Under the pieces are notes generated by a model that was given only the letters and a program-made list of their open reading frames with translations, had not been told where the DNA came from and ran no database searches. Made by a program: the position numbers and the translations under genes. Shown here in pieces: positions 21,342 through 32,989 of a stretch of DNA of 64,000 bases. The stretch spans positions 12,232,001-12,296,000 of the forward strand of contig OX335662.1 in assembly GCA_946894095.1 (NCBI GenBank), read 5' to 3'. The stretch is from Incurvaria masculella (taxonomy: Eukaryota > Arthropoda > Insecta > Lepidoptera > Incurvariidae). The number at the start of each line of letters is the position of its first letter. Positions within the stretch are counted from its first letter, which is position 1.

Positions 21342-21671
21342 GGGCCGATTGCACGAAAGGACAAAATCAACGTCAACGTATGATTAAATACGTCACTTGT
21401 ATAGACAGTATGGAAGGAACTCCATGCTGTACACTAAAAGTGATGTGAACATCGATTAACTCGATCGTCTCTTCGTGCAATCGAGGCAAAGTCTCTCAAA
21501 AGCTAGTCTAAGGGCCGAGTGCGCGAAAGGACAAAAACTCAATTTCAACATCAACGCATGATTAAACACGTCACTTTGTATTAACAGTATGGATGGATCA
21601 CCACGCGGTTCACTAAAAGTGACGTGTTCGAACATTGATTAACTCAGCCGTCTCTTCGTGCAATCGGGGCT
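21342..21671. mobile_element. Two tandem GGCCGATTGCACGAA MITEs
   Basis: Units 21342-21487 and 21512-21671, each opening with GGGCCGA.TGC.CGAAAGGAC and closing TCTTCGTGCAATCG. Both share GATTAAA.ACGTCACTT and ACTAAAAGTGA. The units differ by many substitutions, so the duplication is old or arose from two insertions. Confidence 0.7.
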
Positions 21672-22193
21672 TATTCCAGAATTCACTTTTCGTCTTGTGT
21701 AATCAATTAATCTTTCTTTATTTATTTTAAAAAAGTAACGAGTTTAACGATATGCTTAGCTCGCTCTACAATCTTAAAACTGTAATATAAGAATAATATA
21801 GGTATTTTGTCTATATTTATTACTTTTTGGCATTATTAAGATGTAATTTTAATAAATCCTATTAAACAATATTCTTACGAAGTTCACAACATTAGGTAGT
21901 AATAGGAAACTTTTCTCACGCATCGCAATTTTAAGAGCACGAGTTTAGTAGAACTTTAGATGTTCTTACAGAGGATTCTACGTAATTCAGAGAGAACGTA
22001 TTTTGTTACAAGGGGAGTGAGTGCGTAAACTTTTCGCCATTTTCTGGGCCTAATCGATAAAGTTAAGTGAGCGCTTGACTAATATAATCAATCTGCTGGA
22101 TTGAGTGCTATTTGATGAAGTAAGAGCTCAATTGAAAGGTCCTCTATAAAATGCTACTGTGGAGTAAGTGAAAAACAATTAAAGTAGTTTTGA
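21672..22193. other. Unassigned AT-rich stretch
   Basis: Nothing recognised. Confidence 0.35.
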
Positions 22194-22598
22194 GCGGCTC
22201 GTAGCCTAGTGGCGCGGGGACTGGCCTAGCGTACCAGAGGCCCGGGTTCAATACCGACTTGCACCACTGTCTTTCTCTTTCAGAGTTCGATAAGTGCATT
22301 TCGTCACGAATGCGAGCTGCTCCATGGTTCGGAATCCATGTAAAACTGTAGGTCCCCTTCTCTTACTAGGTGGTAGGGTTTAAGCCCGTCCGGATTAGTA
22401 CCATCGCTTTGGATGAAAAGATGGTCGAAGCGGCAATGAAAATTGTCCGTGTTTTCCATCCAGTTCAATGTAGCCGTGCTCATTAAGGGAAGGTCCTGGC
22501 ATGGCACCTAATTCCTTCGGGAATGTGGTGAATTGGGCTAATATCACAACGGTAGTTGTGTGGTATTAGTCATCCATGTCAGGTCGCATAAAAAAAAT
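22194..22598 (+). mobile_element. tRNA-headed SINE, full length
   Basis: Head with A box TAGCCTAGTGG (22202-22212) and B box GGTTCAATACC (22245-22255). The body from GTAGGTCCCC onward is shared with the 5S-headed SINEs, and there is an A-run tail. Best copy of the tRNA-headed family here. Confidence 0.85.
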
Positions 22599-22714
22599 TA
22601 GATTTTATGTGAACAGGAGGCTTTAAACTAGTATTAACCTTTTAAGCTACTTTGCAATACAAACAAATCTTGATTCGTTTTTTTATAGAGCAATTATGCG
22701 AGCGATAGATGTTC

Positions 22715-23013
22715 TTTTTAGGGTTTCGTCCCCAAAGGGTGCCAACGGAACCTTATTACTAAGCCTCCGCTGTCCGTCCGTCCGTCTGTCACAGGGCTGT
22801 ATCTCATGAACCGTAATAGTTAGGCAGCTGAAATGTTTACAGAGTATGTATTATTTTTTCCACTACAACAACAAATAATTTGAAAAAAAATAAGAATCCC
22901 CCCCCCCCCAAAAAAAGACACCCCATCCAAAAAACCTGATTTTTGTGTTAAATATTGTAAGATGGTACGGAACCCTTCGTGTGCGAGTCCGACTCGTACT
23001 TGGCCGGGTTTTT
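22715..23013 (-). mobile_element. GTTCCGTACC element
   Basis: Reverse copy from TTTTTAGGGTTTCGTCCCC to GACTCGTACTTGGCCGGG, with a poly-C tract near 22900. Confidence 0.8.
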
Positions 23014-23723
23014 ATGTGCGGTACCGTTCATGGGACTTCGAATTTTCAGGAGGGGTGCGAAAACCACGCCGGCCGTTTGAAGGACCCCGGGTCGCAATTT
23101 AGGGGAAATACCTCGCAAGGGAGTGCTTTCCATTGTTTACCGACCCTATAGATAGAGAATCTAAAGGATCGGTGGGTACTTAATGTTGGTAGGTCGACTG
23201 TGAATTTTTGCATTTCCACCCTGTTCCGCGGTGAGAGTAGGTAGAAAGGGGACGGTGGGACAGCTTTATGCTGCTCCGGAGAGCATTCTCTATGGTGAAG
23301 ACGATAGAAGATAGAGATATACGTTCTTATTCGTTGAAAAGAGCGAAGTATGTTAAACTTTTCTGCCAATGTTTCCTTCCACCTGGACAGGAGAGGCCTG
23401 GCAAGGCCTGAAGAGGCCTGGATAGCCCAGGAAGTCGGCGGCGCGTGAGAAACTTACCCGCGCTCGCGTGACAACTGGCGGCCATTTGCATTTTATATCG
23501 CTACGCGTCCGCTCGTGCCGGCACGCACCGAGAAACGGAACGGTGTGTATGTTGACTCGACCACCCGGATGCATGCCGCCAACAAATCACTGAATTTCTG
23601 ACTGAGGGTAGGATTAACGCGGTTCCGAACCATTCGAACCAGCACTAAGATCCTTGCGTCTACTAGACTCAATTAACAATCAAGATGCACTACTTCCAGT
23701 GCCGCAAAACCTAAGCACGGTAA
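23014..23723. other. GC-richer unassigned stretch
   Basis: More GC-rich than its surroundings, with ORFs of up to about 107 codons on the minus strand, but none shows a domain, splice context or start I can defend. GGGTGCGAAAACCACG (23055) resembles 61566-61585, suggesting repeat origin for part. Confidence 0.3.
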
Positions 23724-23776
23724 TTTTTAGGGTTCCGTACCCAAAGGGTGAAAACGAAACCCTATTACTAAGCTCT
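23724..23776 (-). mobile_element. GTTCCGTACC element fragment
   Basis: Only the 3' terminal 53 bp remain (TTTTTAGGGTTCCGTACCC). Confidence 0.7.
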
Positions 23777-24067
23777 CTGTCCATATTTTGGCGTTAGTTT
23801 TTATTTGCATTTACGTGTTGTTCTTCAACGTTTGCATCGTCCCGCAGAAAATCCGCTACCTCATATCCCGCTTTCTCCTAGACTGAGATTTTACAGATCA
23901 TGAGGCTTACAAAAATATTTAACTGATCATGAGTTTTATAAAAGCATCTGTCAAAAAAACATTAAAAGGTTCTGAAGAATAACTGTTAACCCGGAGGCAT
24001 CTATACATTCTGGAATACAGATACTTGGCATTATTAATTAATTAATTAATTTAGGTAGACCGACAGC

Positions 24068-24431
24068 TTAAGGTGGCCCAACCCGGCGGGCCTAACTCAT
24101 TCGCGGGCACGGTACAAAACCGTGCTGTTGCGCTCTAGGATCCTTCTCTGTTTCAAAGAATAAGACAGGCTCCGTGATGACGAAGATGCAACATGTCCAC
24201 AAAAAAGACAATGTGCATAGTGTATGATTTGGTAAGATTTACGAAAATTTTAATTTCAAAACGACTTATAACTAGCTAAAAGTAAACCACGACCGCTGTA
24301 GTCAAAAATCTAACAAAAACCAAATAGATCATAAATCTTGATTAAATAAGCTATGTCTGATGACTAATCTTTTTACGATGTTCTTACTTTTTCATTGCGT
24401 AATCCACCTCCAAAGTTATTGTATAAAACGT
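24068..24431 (-). mobile_element. TTAA MITE, truncated
   Basis: TTAAGGTGGCCCAACCCGGC at the left, then the family body (ACAAAACCGTGCTG, AAAGTAAACCACGACC) up to GTATAAAACG, where it breaks. Opposite orientation to 20056-20598. Confidence 0.75.
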
Positions 24432-25477
24432 GTGTGTGAGATTGGAACTAACCTCAAAATTCACCTGCCACCCACCCGGTGCGGTACACAAAGTAAACGT
24501 TCGATGTCCAATGAACTGAGCAAACAGATTTCACGTACACCGACATTTTTATTTGCAGACTTTCTTTTATTCGGATTTTTCTGTCCATTGTGTAGTGTTT
24601 TCACAAAGCCGAGCGTTTTCTCAGAGACATTGATAAAAATGGGAAGGATATTGAAAAGGAATCACTAAAGTATGGCCTTTGTATTGGTACTAAACTAGAG
24701 CTTTAGTCAATAAAACGGTGTGATAACTTTTATGCCTCTGTTGGATTTGTTTTTTAGTGGTAAAACCATAGGCTTAGAATGTAAAGACATACAGAGTTTA
24801 CTGACGGATGAGACCAAAATCGTTTCATACAAAATGTACTGAAAGGACATTGCCGATTTTACTATGGGCCAGAAAAGCGCTACTACTTAAACGATACCGT
24901 ATCAACCAAACGTATTTTCATTCCTCACATGCTAACACGCAATAATTAATATGGTTTAATTTACTTTCACAGCAGGAATAACCCGTCAGACACTTTTAAA
25001 AATGCATATTCGAGGTCAAGACTAATGTTTCTTCTCTTTGTGGCTTTGTTCACAAGGAAAGGCAAGGACTTTTGCCATAGAACCGTAAATATCTTTTTTC
25101 TATAAATTACGAAAAAGGCATTTCAGTTAAATTGTAATTAAAATAGTAGTTGACGAGTAATTAAAAACGTGTATGTTTGTAGAGGAAGCGAAGTCAGTAT
25201 GCTATGATCGAACAGTATGGTCGTAAACCTTAAAATAAATTGATCTGGCTGATAACCTTTTCCTTCCGATCTAAAGGTAAAAAAATCGCAGCGCCAGTCG
25301 GTTTTCCGTAAACTATTGAACACGTACTGACCGATCTTTACCTTGATATAAATACAATCTGTCATGATGACGCCATGTCGCGGTTGGAGCTGCCAGATAT
25401 TGTTATAGAAAATAGGGGGAACGGCAGAACGTCTAATATGCAGATAGTATAATGTCATATTTTAACAAAATTTTAAA
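24432..25477. other. Unassigned
   Basis: No supported gene or repeat over about 1 kb. Confidence 0.35.
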
Positions 25478-26046
25478 ACCATGCACAGCGTATAATCTGC
25501 AGATCGTATAATTGTATACGTAGTGCATGAAGAAGTTTAAGAAATAAAATTTCTTATTTCTCCATGCATAACGTATAATAGTCACAACGTATAATATTAT
25601 GATCTTTATTTAACAAAAAAAGAAAACCATGCATATCATATAATCCAAAAACATTTCATACGATAAGCGCCCTTATGAATATACTTTTAAAGCGTATACT
25701 CGCACGCGACTTTTCGACCGTCTCAATTAGCGTTGTAGCAAATTGTTACTCTTCAACAAATATCGATTCGTAGCAATTTCAGCCTTAAATGTATCGTTAT
25801 TAGGGCGCTTTATGCAGTGCATCTTGGCATATTATACGTTCTGCATGGTTTTCTTTTTTTGTGAATTCATGTTAGGAATATTATACGTTGTGACTATTAG
25901 ACGTTCTGCATGATGCAAAGAGTTGATTTTATTTTTAAACTCATGCACAACGTATAACATTATACGTTGTGAATATTATACGATATGCATGGTTTTAATT
26001 TTTTGGAAAAAAATACTATTATACATTGTGAATATTATACGTAGCG
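25478..26046. repeat. Foldback built of iterated ACGTATAAT/ATTATACGT motifs
   Basis: Left half (25478-25670) repeats ATGCA..ACGTATAAT; right half (25825-26046) repeats ATTATACGTTGTG and GCATGGTTTT in inverse sense. Internal palindromes such as ACGTATAACATTATACGT (about 25948) recur. It looks like a MITE with reiterated subterminal palindromes. No ORF of note. Confidence 0.65.
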
Positions 26047-26254
26047 AATACGACTCCTTCAGTGAAAACCTGGGCACTATGTCTCATTGCTTATTCACCC
26101 GGATATCTTGCTACAATTTACATGTGCAGAGCGGGACCATAAATTCGTGAGATTTACCGGCGTGATTATTAAAAGTCAGGTGGAATAACGTTGGCATTCC
26201 CAGTCTGGATTGCTTTGCTTAAAATGATTTAACGCTTATTATCTTTGGTTTTGG

Positions 26255-26885
26255 GAGAGACAACAAGATAACTGCCTTCGGTATAATACGGACAAGACCG
26301 AGGTTATGATCTTCAGAAGAAGTGGAGGGGCCCGTGTGGGTGTCTTGCCAGTATATTTGTATGATCGACCACTGAAAGTGGTAGACAAGTTTAAATATCT
26401 AGGTCATATACTAACCGATAGATTAACGGATGACCTAGATATTGAAAGACAACGTCGGGCTCTGTCGATTAAAAGCAATATGCTTGCGAGACGGTTTGTT
26501 CGGTGCTCCAACGCTGTAAAAATTACTCCTTTTAAAGCGTACTGCCAACCGATGTACACAAGTCAGCTGTGGACACTCAACGGGCTTACAACACATTGCG
26601 TGTGCAATATAATAATGCATTCAGATTCTTACTCGGTCTACCCAAATTCTGTAGCGCCTCAGGAATGTTTACCGAGTCAAGGGTAGATGGCTTTCAGGCA
26701 ATACTTCGTAAGCGTATTGCCTCATTCAGGAACCGCATTTTCATGTCGAACAACTGTACAATAATTGCCGCATTGGAAGGTGGACTCGGAAAAATATTTG
26801 AGTATTGGTCTGGTGTCCATCGCTATATTCAAATGATGTGAAATGAATTTAAATGTGTCTGCAATAAATATTTTATTTTTATTAT
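26255..26885 (+). pseudogene. LINE reverse transcriptase C-terminal remnant
   Basis: Conceptual translation shows the segment after the RT catalytic core of a jockey/RTE-like LINE: NTDKTEVMIF, then KFKYLGHILT (the KYLG motif) in one frame. From about 26569 homology-like sequence continues in another frame (YNNAFRFLLGLPKFCSASGM). So it is 5' truncated and frameshifted around 26567-26580. It ends with an AT-rich tail with AATAAA near 26861. Confidence 0.8.
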
Positions 26886-28785
26886 TATAAAAGCAAATCG
26901 TTTTGTGGTCAACTCATAGAAGTCGGAAGGTATGGATTGTAGACCCCTATTCTGACGTCTTTACATTGGAAATAGAGACGAATTCGAGATATATTTCTAT
27001 CATGACATCGGACCTTGGACAAAAAAGCACTATGAAGTTCTTTCTCTATCCAGTATAGCTACATTTCAGCGCATTTTAGGACAATTAGGCTAGAGTGCAC
27101 CAACTTTGGTTAATGTTAATGAATTTTCCAAGATATATCTGTCTTCTTTCTTCTTATGTCATTAACGAAGGATAGATATATCTTAACAACCAGAGTGTAC
27201 TCCAGCCTTAGTGTATTCAAAAATAACACCCCACTTCATAGTATTTTACTGTATTGCTTCCCATGCATGTGATACATAAATACATGGCCACCATCGCGCT
27301 GGGTCTCCGAAGGGTTAGGCGGTATATTAGGCTAATATCATGATAGGTGTAGTATTAGCTATCTCTTTGGGTACTTTCCTTTTAAATTTAAACTCGATTG
27401 TGGACGTATGTAGTAGTACTTTTACATTACAAAACACCCTACTAACATTCGAAAGTAAAATTGCATAGTCAACAATAGTCACCAGCGGTTGCGTTCCATC
27501 CACTTTTTTTTTCTGCAAATGTTGCCGGCACGCGTGCAGATCCACCGCGTATGAATATGGGCTATTCTGCAGCCGTTCTATTCGGCTGCGGTTCCGCACA
27601 GCTTAGCCCTGGGGCCGCCACTTCCAATTGGCTTACATTATCGAATTTAGGGGGACACGAGGAGTGATAATGAGTGTCAAAATAACTTTTGCAAATAAGC
27701 AAAAGTTAAATCGATAAAAAAGCGCAATAAATGGAAATTAAGCCTAGATATATTTTATAATTCATTGTATAAACACGAAATAAACTTACAATGAACTGAA
27801 GCTATCTTAAATTCATATTAAACAGTCTAACATAACATTTAAATTATAACTAAAACTAAAGAAAAATGTGGATCGGAGAGCAATCCAATGAAAAATGTTG
27901 CGATACCTAGGTACTCGTATTACAAAGAAGTAGGGAGAAGTTAAAAAGAAGAAGGATTTATATATTACGAGAGATTTCATGGGGCACCTGGTTGGAATGA
28001 AGTTCCTTCCGCTATATTATGTATTACGTCAAGAAACACATCAAAGTCCGACGGAATAACATTACACAAGTGCCAGTCGTCAAAATAAACACGAGATTAC
28101 GCTTAAAGCGCTAGACATATATTTTAATGAAATATAGGTACACCTATGCATAGATTAGGTAGGGTTTGTACGTGTTTTCTTCCATAGCTTCTACCCTGCA
28201 CCCTGAGCTTCCGACTGAGCGACCCGAGGCATCGAGATTGAGGAATGCTCCACACGTCACCTGCATTTCTTAGATATCTAGCAAGTCGCCGTGGAGGAGA
28301 CAAAACCTTTACATCCTCACTCATCACTCACTCACCACCTTCTACACGCACCACACCACACACCACATTCACGAACCCTACATCTGGCCTACCCTTGAGT
28401 GTTGCCAACAATAGTTATGTTAGAAATTTATTATTCTTATTTAACAAAGAAGAAGAAAAGATCTGTCAACTGACATATGTGAATTTTTTTTAGGATTATT
28501 GGAAATATTATTTTTGATAGAATTTAGTGAGTTTAGTATAGTGTTTTAGGATATTTAGGACGATTATTACGAGTTTAGTTTTAGGAAAGTGTAGATTTAT
28601 AAAAATATTAACATATCAGAAGATTAAACAAAATAAAAATTTCGTGGACATTCTGACAGTTGTAGAAAATTTTCTTCAATACGTATTCAACAGTAAAGTT
28701 TGACCATTTTTGGTGAGCGATACCAACTCCTTCTCTACAAATCTGAAATTATACATATGCATATGTAGTCAATAAATAATGTCAA
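26886..28785. other. Unassigned; small MITE at 27087-27208
   Basis: 27087-27208 has inverted ends GGCTAGAGTGCACCAACTTT / ACCAGAGTGTACTCCAGCC with inner GATATATCT. About 27310-27360 is a SINE-tail scrap. The rest, including the 900 bp before the RT ORF, holds nothing I recognise. Confidence 0.4.
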
Positions 28786-31700
28786 ATGTCAATGCCAAAT
28801 ATCAGCAAACATTTTTCTTCGCTCAATTTTAATAAATCGACTTTACATAATGAGAGTGAGGTACAAGCGGAAATTGATGACCTCGCGTCCAGAAATAGCG
28901 ATGGTGTCGAAGCACCCACCGTCCCACTACCTCGACGGGACCGCACTCCCGAATCAACATCTTCAGCTACATGTATTAATTCAAGCTCACTTCCAAGTTC
29001 ATTAGCATCAACGGCTTCCGTACCACCAGCAGCTTCTAGAAGTCAGATTGTGCCATGTCAACATTGTCCATTTCATATAGCTCGTGGATATAAGGGCTTG
29101 AGAGGATTGAAAATCCACATGCACTCGGCCCATCCACAGATAGCGATAGACGAAATTACCGACACAATATCCACCGTACCACCAAATTCGAATTCCATCA
29201 GTACGAATTTTAATGAAGACATTCAACGTTTTAAGAAGACAATAACCATTATACGCAGAATTCCAAGAGGCGCCAGAGAATGTGTAGCGAAAGACCTGAC
29301 GGATGTATTGAACAAATGCTGTACAGAAAACACAGTTTATTGGTGGCAACAACTTTTTACATTCTCTTATAGAATACTACACATAGAAAAAGAATCTAAG
29401 GGTTCCTTGACTGCAAAAATCAAGAAAAATGTCGGCAACAATAGTATAAATTGCACTCCACAGTCAGCCAATTGCATGACATTGAAGAGTTCAACAATTT
29501 ACAAGAGAGCAGAAATGAAAGTTTACGATGGTGACGTTCGTGGAGCAGTCAGAATACTATCATCGACGAGCAGTTTTGCGGATGCAAATGAAAATACCTT
29601 GCATGAACTTTCACAGAAACATCCTTTACCCTCAAGACCACTTAATCTCACGAATTTACCACAATATCCTAATGAATATCTAACTACAAAAAAGGATAAT
29701 ATTTTGTCAGCAATTAAATCCTTTCCCTGTGGCTCTGCAGCGGGAATCGATGGTTTATCTCCACAGCATCTTAAAGACCTTGTAACATCATCAAACGGCG
29801 AGACGGGTAGTAAGCTACTTGAAGCTCTGACGAAAGTGTCAAATTTGATGCTATCTGGAGGTGTTGTAAAAGAGTTCACTCCTGTTTTATATGGTGCATC
29901 ACTTTGTGCACTTGCTAAAAAGGACGGCGGCATTCGTCCGATTGCCGTTGGCTGTACAATTCGCCGCCTGGTTTCAAAAATAGCATGCCAGTCTGTACAA
30001 AAAACGCTTGGCGAAATGTTCCGGCCTATACAAGTTGGTTATGCAACCAAAGGTGGAGCGGAGGCCGCGGTACATGCAGTACGCACATTTATAAACGATG
30101 CCGATGGACCTGATATTTTAGTGAAAATAGACATTAAGAATGCATTTAACTCTCTCGAACGGGACGCCCTACTTCTGGCCATCAACGAGCACATTCCAAG
30201 TTTATATCCATATGTTTTTCAATGTTATTCAGCGTATTCTAATCTTTTTTATAATGAATCAATTCTAAGCTCAGCACTCGGCTGCCAGCAAGGAGATCCT
30301 CTGGGCCCCGCAATTTTTTGTCTCGCCATACATGAAATTGTTAAAAGTCTTCAGTCAAAATTAAATATCTGGTATCTGGATGATGGAGTCCTTGCAGGAA
30401 GTGCGGACGAAGTAATCAAGGACCTCAATATACTTATAGAAAAGTTTAAAGAAATAGGACTAGTATTAAATCCGACAAAGTGCGAAGTAATTGTTTTCCC
30501 GAATGTTACAAATGACGATAGTAAAATTATTTTGGAAAGATTGAATTTAGTAACACCAGGAATACAAGTTATGGAACGAAAAAATATGTTACTTCTAGGT
30601 GCGCCATTAGTTGATGAGTCCATGGATTCTCTAATTACTACAAAATGTGAACAATTTAAATTATTTACAGAGCGCATTCTAAACCTTCATCCACATGTAT
30701 CAATCTTTTTATTAAAAAATTGTTTTTGTATACCAAGGATGACATATTTTTTAAGATGTTGCCCTCTGTGGCGGCAAACAGTTTTTTTGGCAAAAGTGGA
30801 TAATGAATTCAGGACGTCTATGGAAAAAATATTAAACATTAAATTGGAAAATGACAGCTGGATACAGGCTACTTTCCCAATTTCATTTGGAGGTATTGGT
30901 ATTCGACGTGTCGCTGACATCGCCCTTCCGGCTTTTTTAGCTTCTACTCATGCTAGTATTGATCTCATTGGTGCAATCCTTAATCCATCACTTGGCAGTG
31001 ATTTTGAGGTCAACTATGCGGGGGAAGCTACAGAAGCTTGGAGATCGAGGGCAGGGACTGCCGAGATGCCAATAGCACCGAAGGTTCAAAGAAATTGGGA
31101 CACACCGTTAATAAAGATTACACATTCAGATCTCCTTGCTGGCACAGAAACAATCAAAGCTCGTTTGCTAGGAGTTACTTGCGAGGAATCTGGGGCGTGG
31201 CTTAAAGCTTACCCCTCACCACACCTCGGCACCCTTCTGGAGAAAAACACGCTACGGATTTGCATCGCTCTCCGGATTGGGGCTAAGGTGTGTCAACCTC
31301 ACACTTGTATCTGCGGGTCCAGCGTTGATAGCTTTGGTCATCATGGGCTGTCATGCCGGCGGAGTGCAGGTCGCATGCCTAGACATTATGCAATCAACAA
31401 CATTATCAAACGATCTTTGAACTCCGCTGGAATCCCTAGCATACTAGAACCGCCAGGCCTGTTTCGATCAGACGGCAAAAGACCAGACGGTATGACCCTG
31501 GTCCCGTGGAAAAAGGGAAAGGCATTAGTGTGGGATGCAACGTGCGCTGACACACTAGCGCCGAGCCACGTCCTTGCTTCCTCGCGCTTAGGTGGGGCTG
31601 CGGCAGCCATTGCTGCAGGTAACAAAAGAAAAAAATATGAGTCGCTATCAGACCTCTTTGAATTTTTACCTTTTGCGGTGGAAACTCTTGGTGCGTGGTC

Positions 31701-31881
31701 ATCCGAGTCCTTAGCTTTCGCAGATGTGCTTGGAAAACTCTTAAGCGAGACCTCGGGCGATTCACGCTCCAAAATGTTTTTTGTTCGCCGCATAAGCATT
31801 GAAATTCAAAGAGGAAATGCTATAAGTATTTTAGGGACAATGGCTGCCTCGGCAGACCTAGAGGAGATATTTTATTTATAA
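28786..31881 (+). CDS. Retrotransposon-type reverse transcriptase with PD-(D/E)XK-like endonuclease
   Basis: An intact 1,031-aa frame without introns. N-terminus low complexity (1-90), then a C2H2-like finger (C91, C94, H111, H116). RT core: motif A around D449 (KIDIKNAF), motif B GCQQGDPLGP (499-508), motif C YLDD (530-533), so the D449/D532/D533 triad is present. C-terminus: Cys/His cluster (C836, C841, C843, H852/H853, C857), then RPDG (899-902) and VWDAT (915-919), resembling the restriction-like endonuclease of R2-type LINEs. This order (finger, RT, knuckle, nuclease) is the single-ORF layout of RLE-bearing LINEs, which nick DNA and prime reverse transcription. I see no poly-A tail, target duplication or UTR homology. 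The clade is uncertain; it could be an active element or a co-opted gene. Confidence 0.85.
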   Translation: MSMPNISKHFSSLNFNKSTLHNESEVQAEIDDLASRNSDGVEAPTVPLPRRDRTPESTSSATCINSSSLPSSLASTASVPPAASRSQIVPCQHCPFHIARGYKGLRGLKIHMHSAHPQIAIDEITDTISTVPPNSNSISTNFNEDIQRFKKTITIIRRIPRGARECVAKDLTDVLNKCCTENTVYWWQQLFTFSYRILHIEKESKGSLTAKIKKNVGNNSINCTPQSANCMTLKSSTIYKRAEMKVYDGDVRGAVRILSSTSSFADANENTLHELSQKHPLPSRPLNLTNLPQYPNEYLTTKKDNILSAIKSFPCGSAAGIDGLSPQHLKDLVTSSNGETGSKLLEALTKVSNLMLSGGVVKEFTPVLYGASLCALAKKDGGIRPIAVGCTIRRLVSKIACQSVQKTLGEMFRPIQVGYATKGGAEAAVHAVRTFINDADGPDILVKIDIKNAFNSLERDALLLAINEHIPSLYPYVFQCYSAYSNLFYNESILSSALGCQQGDPLGPAIFCLAIHEIVKSLQSKLNIWYLDDGVLAGSADEVIKDLNILIEKFKEIGLVLNPTKCEVIVFPNVTNDDSKIILERLNLVTPGIQVMERKNMLLLGAPLVDESMDSLITTKCEQFKLFTERILNLHPHVSIFLLKNCFCIPRMTYFLRCCPLWRQTVFLAKVDNEFRTSMEKILNIKLENDSWIQATFPISFGGIGIRRVADIALPAFLASTHASIDLIGAILNPSLGSDFEVNYAGEATEAWRSRAGTAEMPIAPKVQRNWDTPLIKITHSDLLAGTETIKARLLGVTCEESGAWLKAYPSPHLGTLLEKNTLRICIALRIGAKVCQPHTCICGSSVDSFGHHGLSCRRSAGRMPRHYAINNIIKRSLNSAGIPSILEPPGLFRSDGKRPDGMTLVPWKKGKALVWDATCADTLAPSHVLASSRLGGAAAAIAAGNKRKKYESLSDLFEFLPFAVETLGAWSSESLAFADVLGKLLSETSGDSRSKMFFVRRISIEIQRGNAISILGTMAASADLEEIFYL

Positions 31882-32579
31882 TGCACATACTATATTCTCT
31901 ATTTAGTTTAATTTGTTTTATGTTCATTACTCGGTACACTGTTACAAAGCGCTTCGTTTGTATTTGGGTCCCAAAGAATTGTATTGCTTATCAGCGATTA
32001 TAGTGCTGTGGTACAACAATCGCTAGAGTGCTGGAATAGGTTGACCTTGATCAAACCGCTGGGCGTATTAAGTTCTCGCGAGAGCTAGAATGGAAGAAAC
32101 TAGTAGAGTCCGACGAAAAATAGCACAAGAAACTAAGTTTAAACATTGACATTACTAAAGAAGACGGCATTTTCCCTTGATTTATTAAATAATCTTCGAT
32201 TATCCCTACAGCCTTACTGTAGAGATTAATTAGTACCTACATTTATAGAGACCTTAACGTCAGATAAAATAGGAAAGACCTCTTCGGACGCAGAATGAAC
32301 GCCTTCATCATCTTTCCTATTTTACTCGTCCTGTGGAAAAGCTTTTTAGGAACGTGCGCTCCTGTGCTCCTTGCAACTTTGGCCGGGTCACTGTCATCAA
32401 CTTCAACCTGTTGAGCATTTCCACCAGACCTTAATGCAAGACAAGTATTTGAACCCGCCGTCGAGTCACCCCCGGCACTCCAGCGCAGAAGGCCGTCTGT
32501 ATCTTCTGTTTGTGAATATCCTCTGAAGAGTAGGCTATCGCTAAGATCTAGAAGAAAGGTGGCTTAGGTCTTAAGACCC
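31882..32579. other. Unassigned, between the RT ORF and the Osiris gene
   Basis: No obvious 3' tail of a retroelement and no gene. Partially inverted AATAGGAAAGAC / TCTTTCCTATTTTA at about 32270-32326. Confidence 0.35.
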
Positions 32580-32740
32580 ACGGACCTACAGTTTTAGATG
32601 ATTCCGAACCATGGAACAGCTCGTATTCGTAACGAAATCAACTTACCAAAGTCGGAATAAAAGTGGATTTAGAAGCATGACCTCTGGTATAGGAGGCAAG
32701 TGCATACGCTTCTGAGCTGCAAGTAGCTCTATTTTTCTGT
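32580..32740 (-). mobile_element. tRNA-headed SINE fragment
   Basis: Reversed head and start of body: ACCTACAGTTTTA...TTCCGAACCATGGA and ATGACCTCTGGTAT...AGCTGCAAGTAGCTC. Old and truncated, it lies 250 bp upstream of the Osiris start. Confidence 0.55.
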
Positions 32741-32849
32741 ATTGTACTGAAAGTTACGATGTAAATTTCACATCCGCAACGGCTCTCGCTCTAGCGCCGT
32801 TCGTGGCTAGAAAAAATCCACCCGTGGCACCACTGCAGCGGAACGACAG

Positions 32850-32989
32850 ATAAAAATCATGCACATTGCAGTCGGAACCGCATTTACAGAGCGACAAGCG
32901 ACACGGGCGCAGCGAGCCCCGATGGACGCGTGACCAGTGCCTCCTACCCTCCAAAAGTGAACCGAGTGACTAGCCGAAAGACTGCCAAA
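32850..32989 (+). promoter_or_regulatory. Putative 5' UTR/core promoter of the Osiris gene
   Basis: ATAAAAA at 32850-32856 could act as a TATA box. A three-codon upstream ORF (ATG GAC GCG TGA, 32922-32933) lies 57 nt before the main ATG. No transcription start can be fixed from sequence alone. Confidence 0.25.

Noticed and set aside
23046..23574. 107- and 73-codon minus-strand ORFs in a GC-richer patch
   Set aside because: No domain, no splice partners, and part of the patch resembles a repeat at 61.57 kb.
28786..31799. Antisense ORFs of 77-137 codons inside the RT gene
   Set aside because: Shadow frames of the real coding frame; no motif.
32930..32989. Longer Osiris N-terminus starting at 32930
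   Set aside because: That codon is GTG. The signal peptide begins exactly at the ATG 32990 and Osiris proteins start with the signal peptide.
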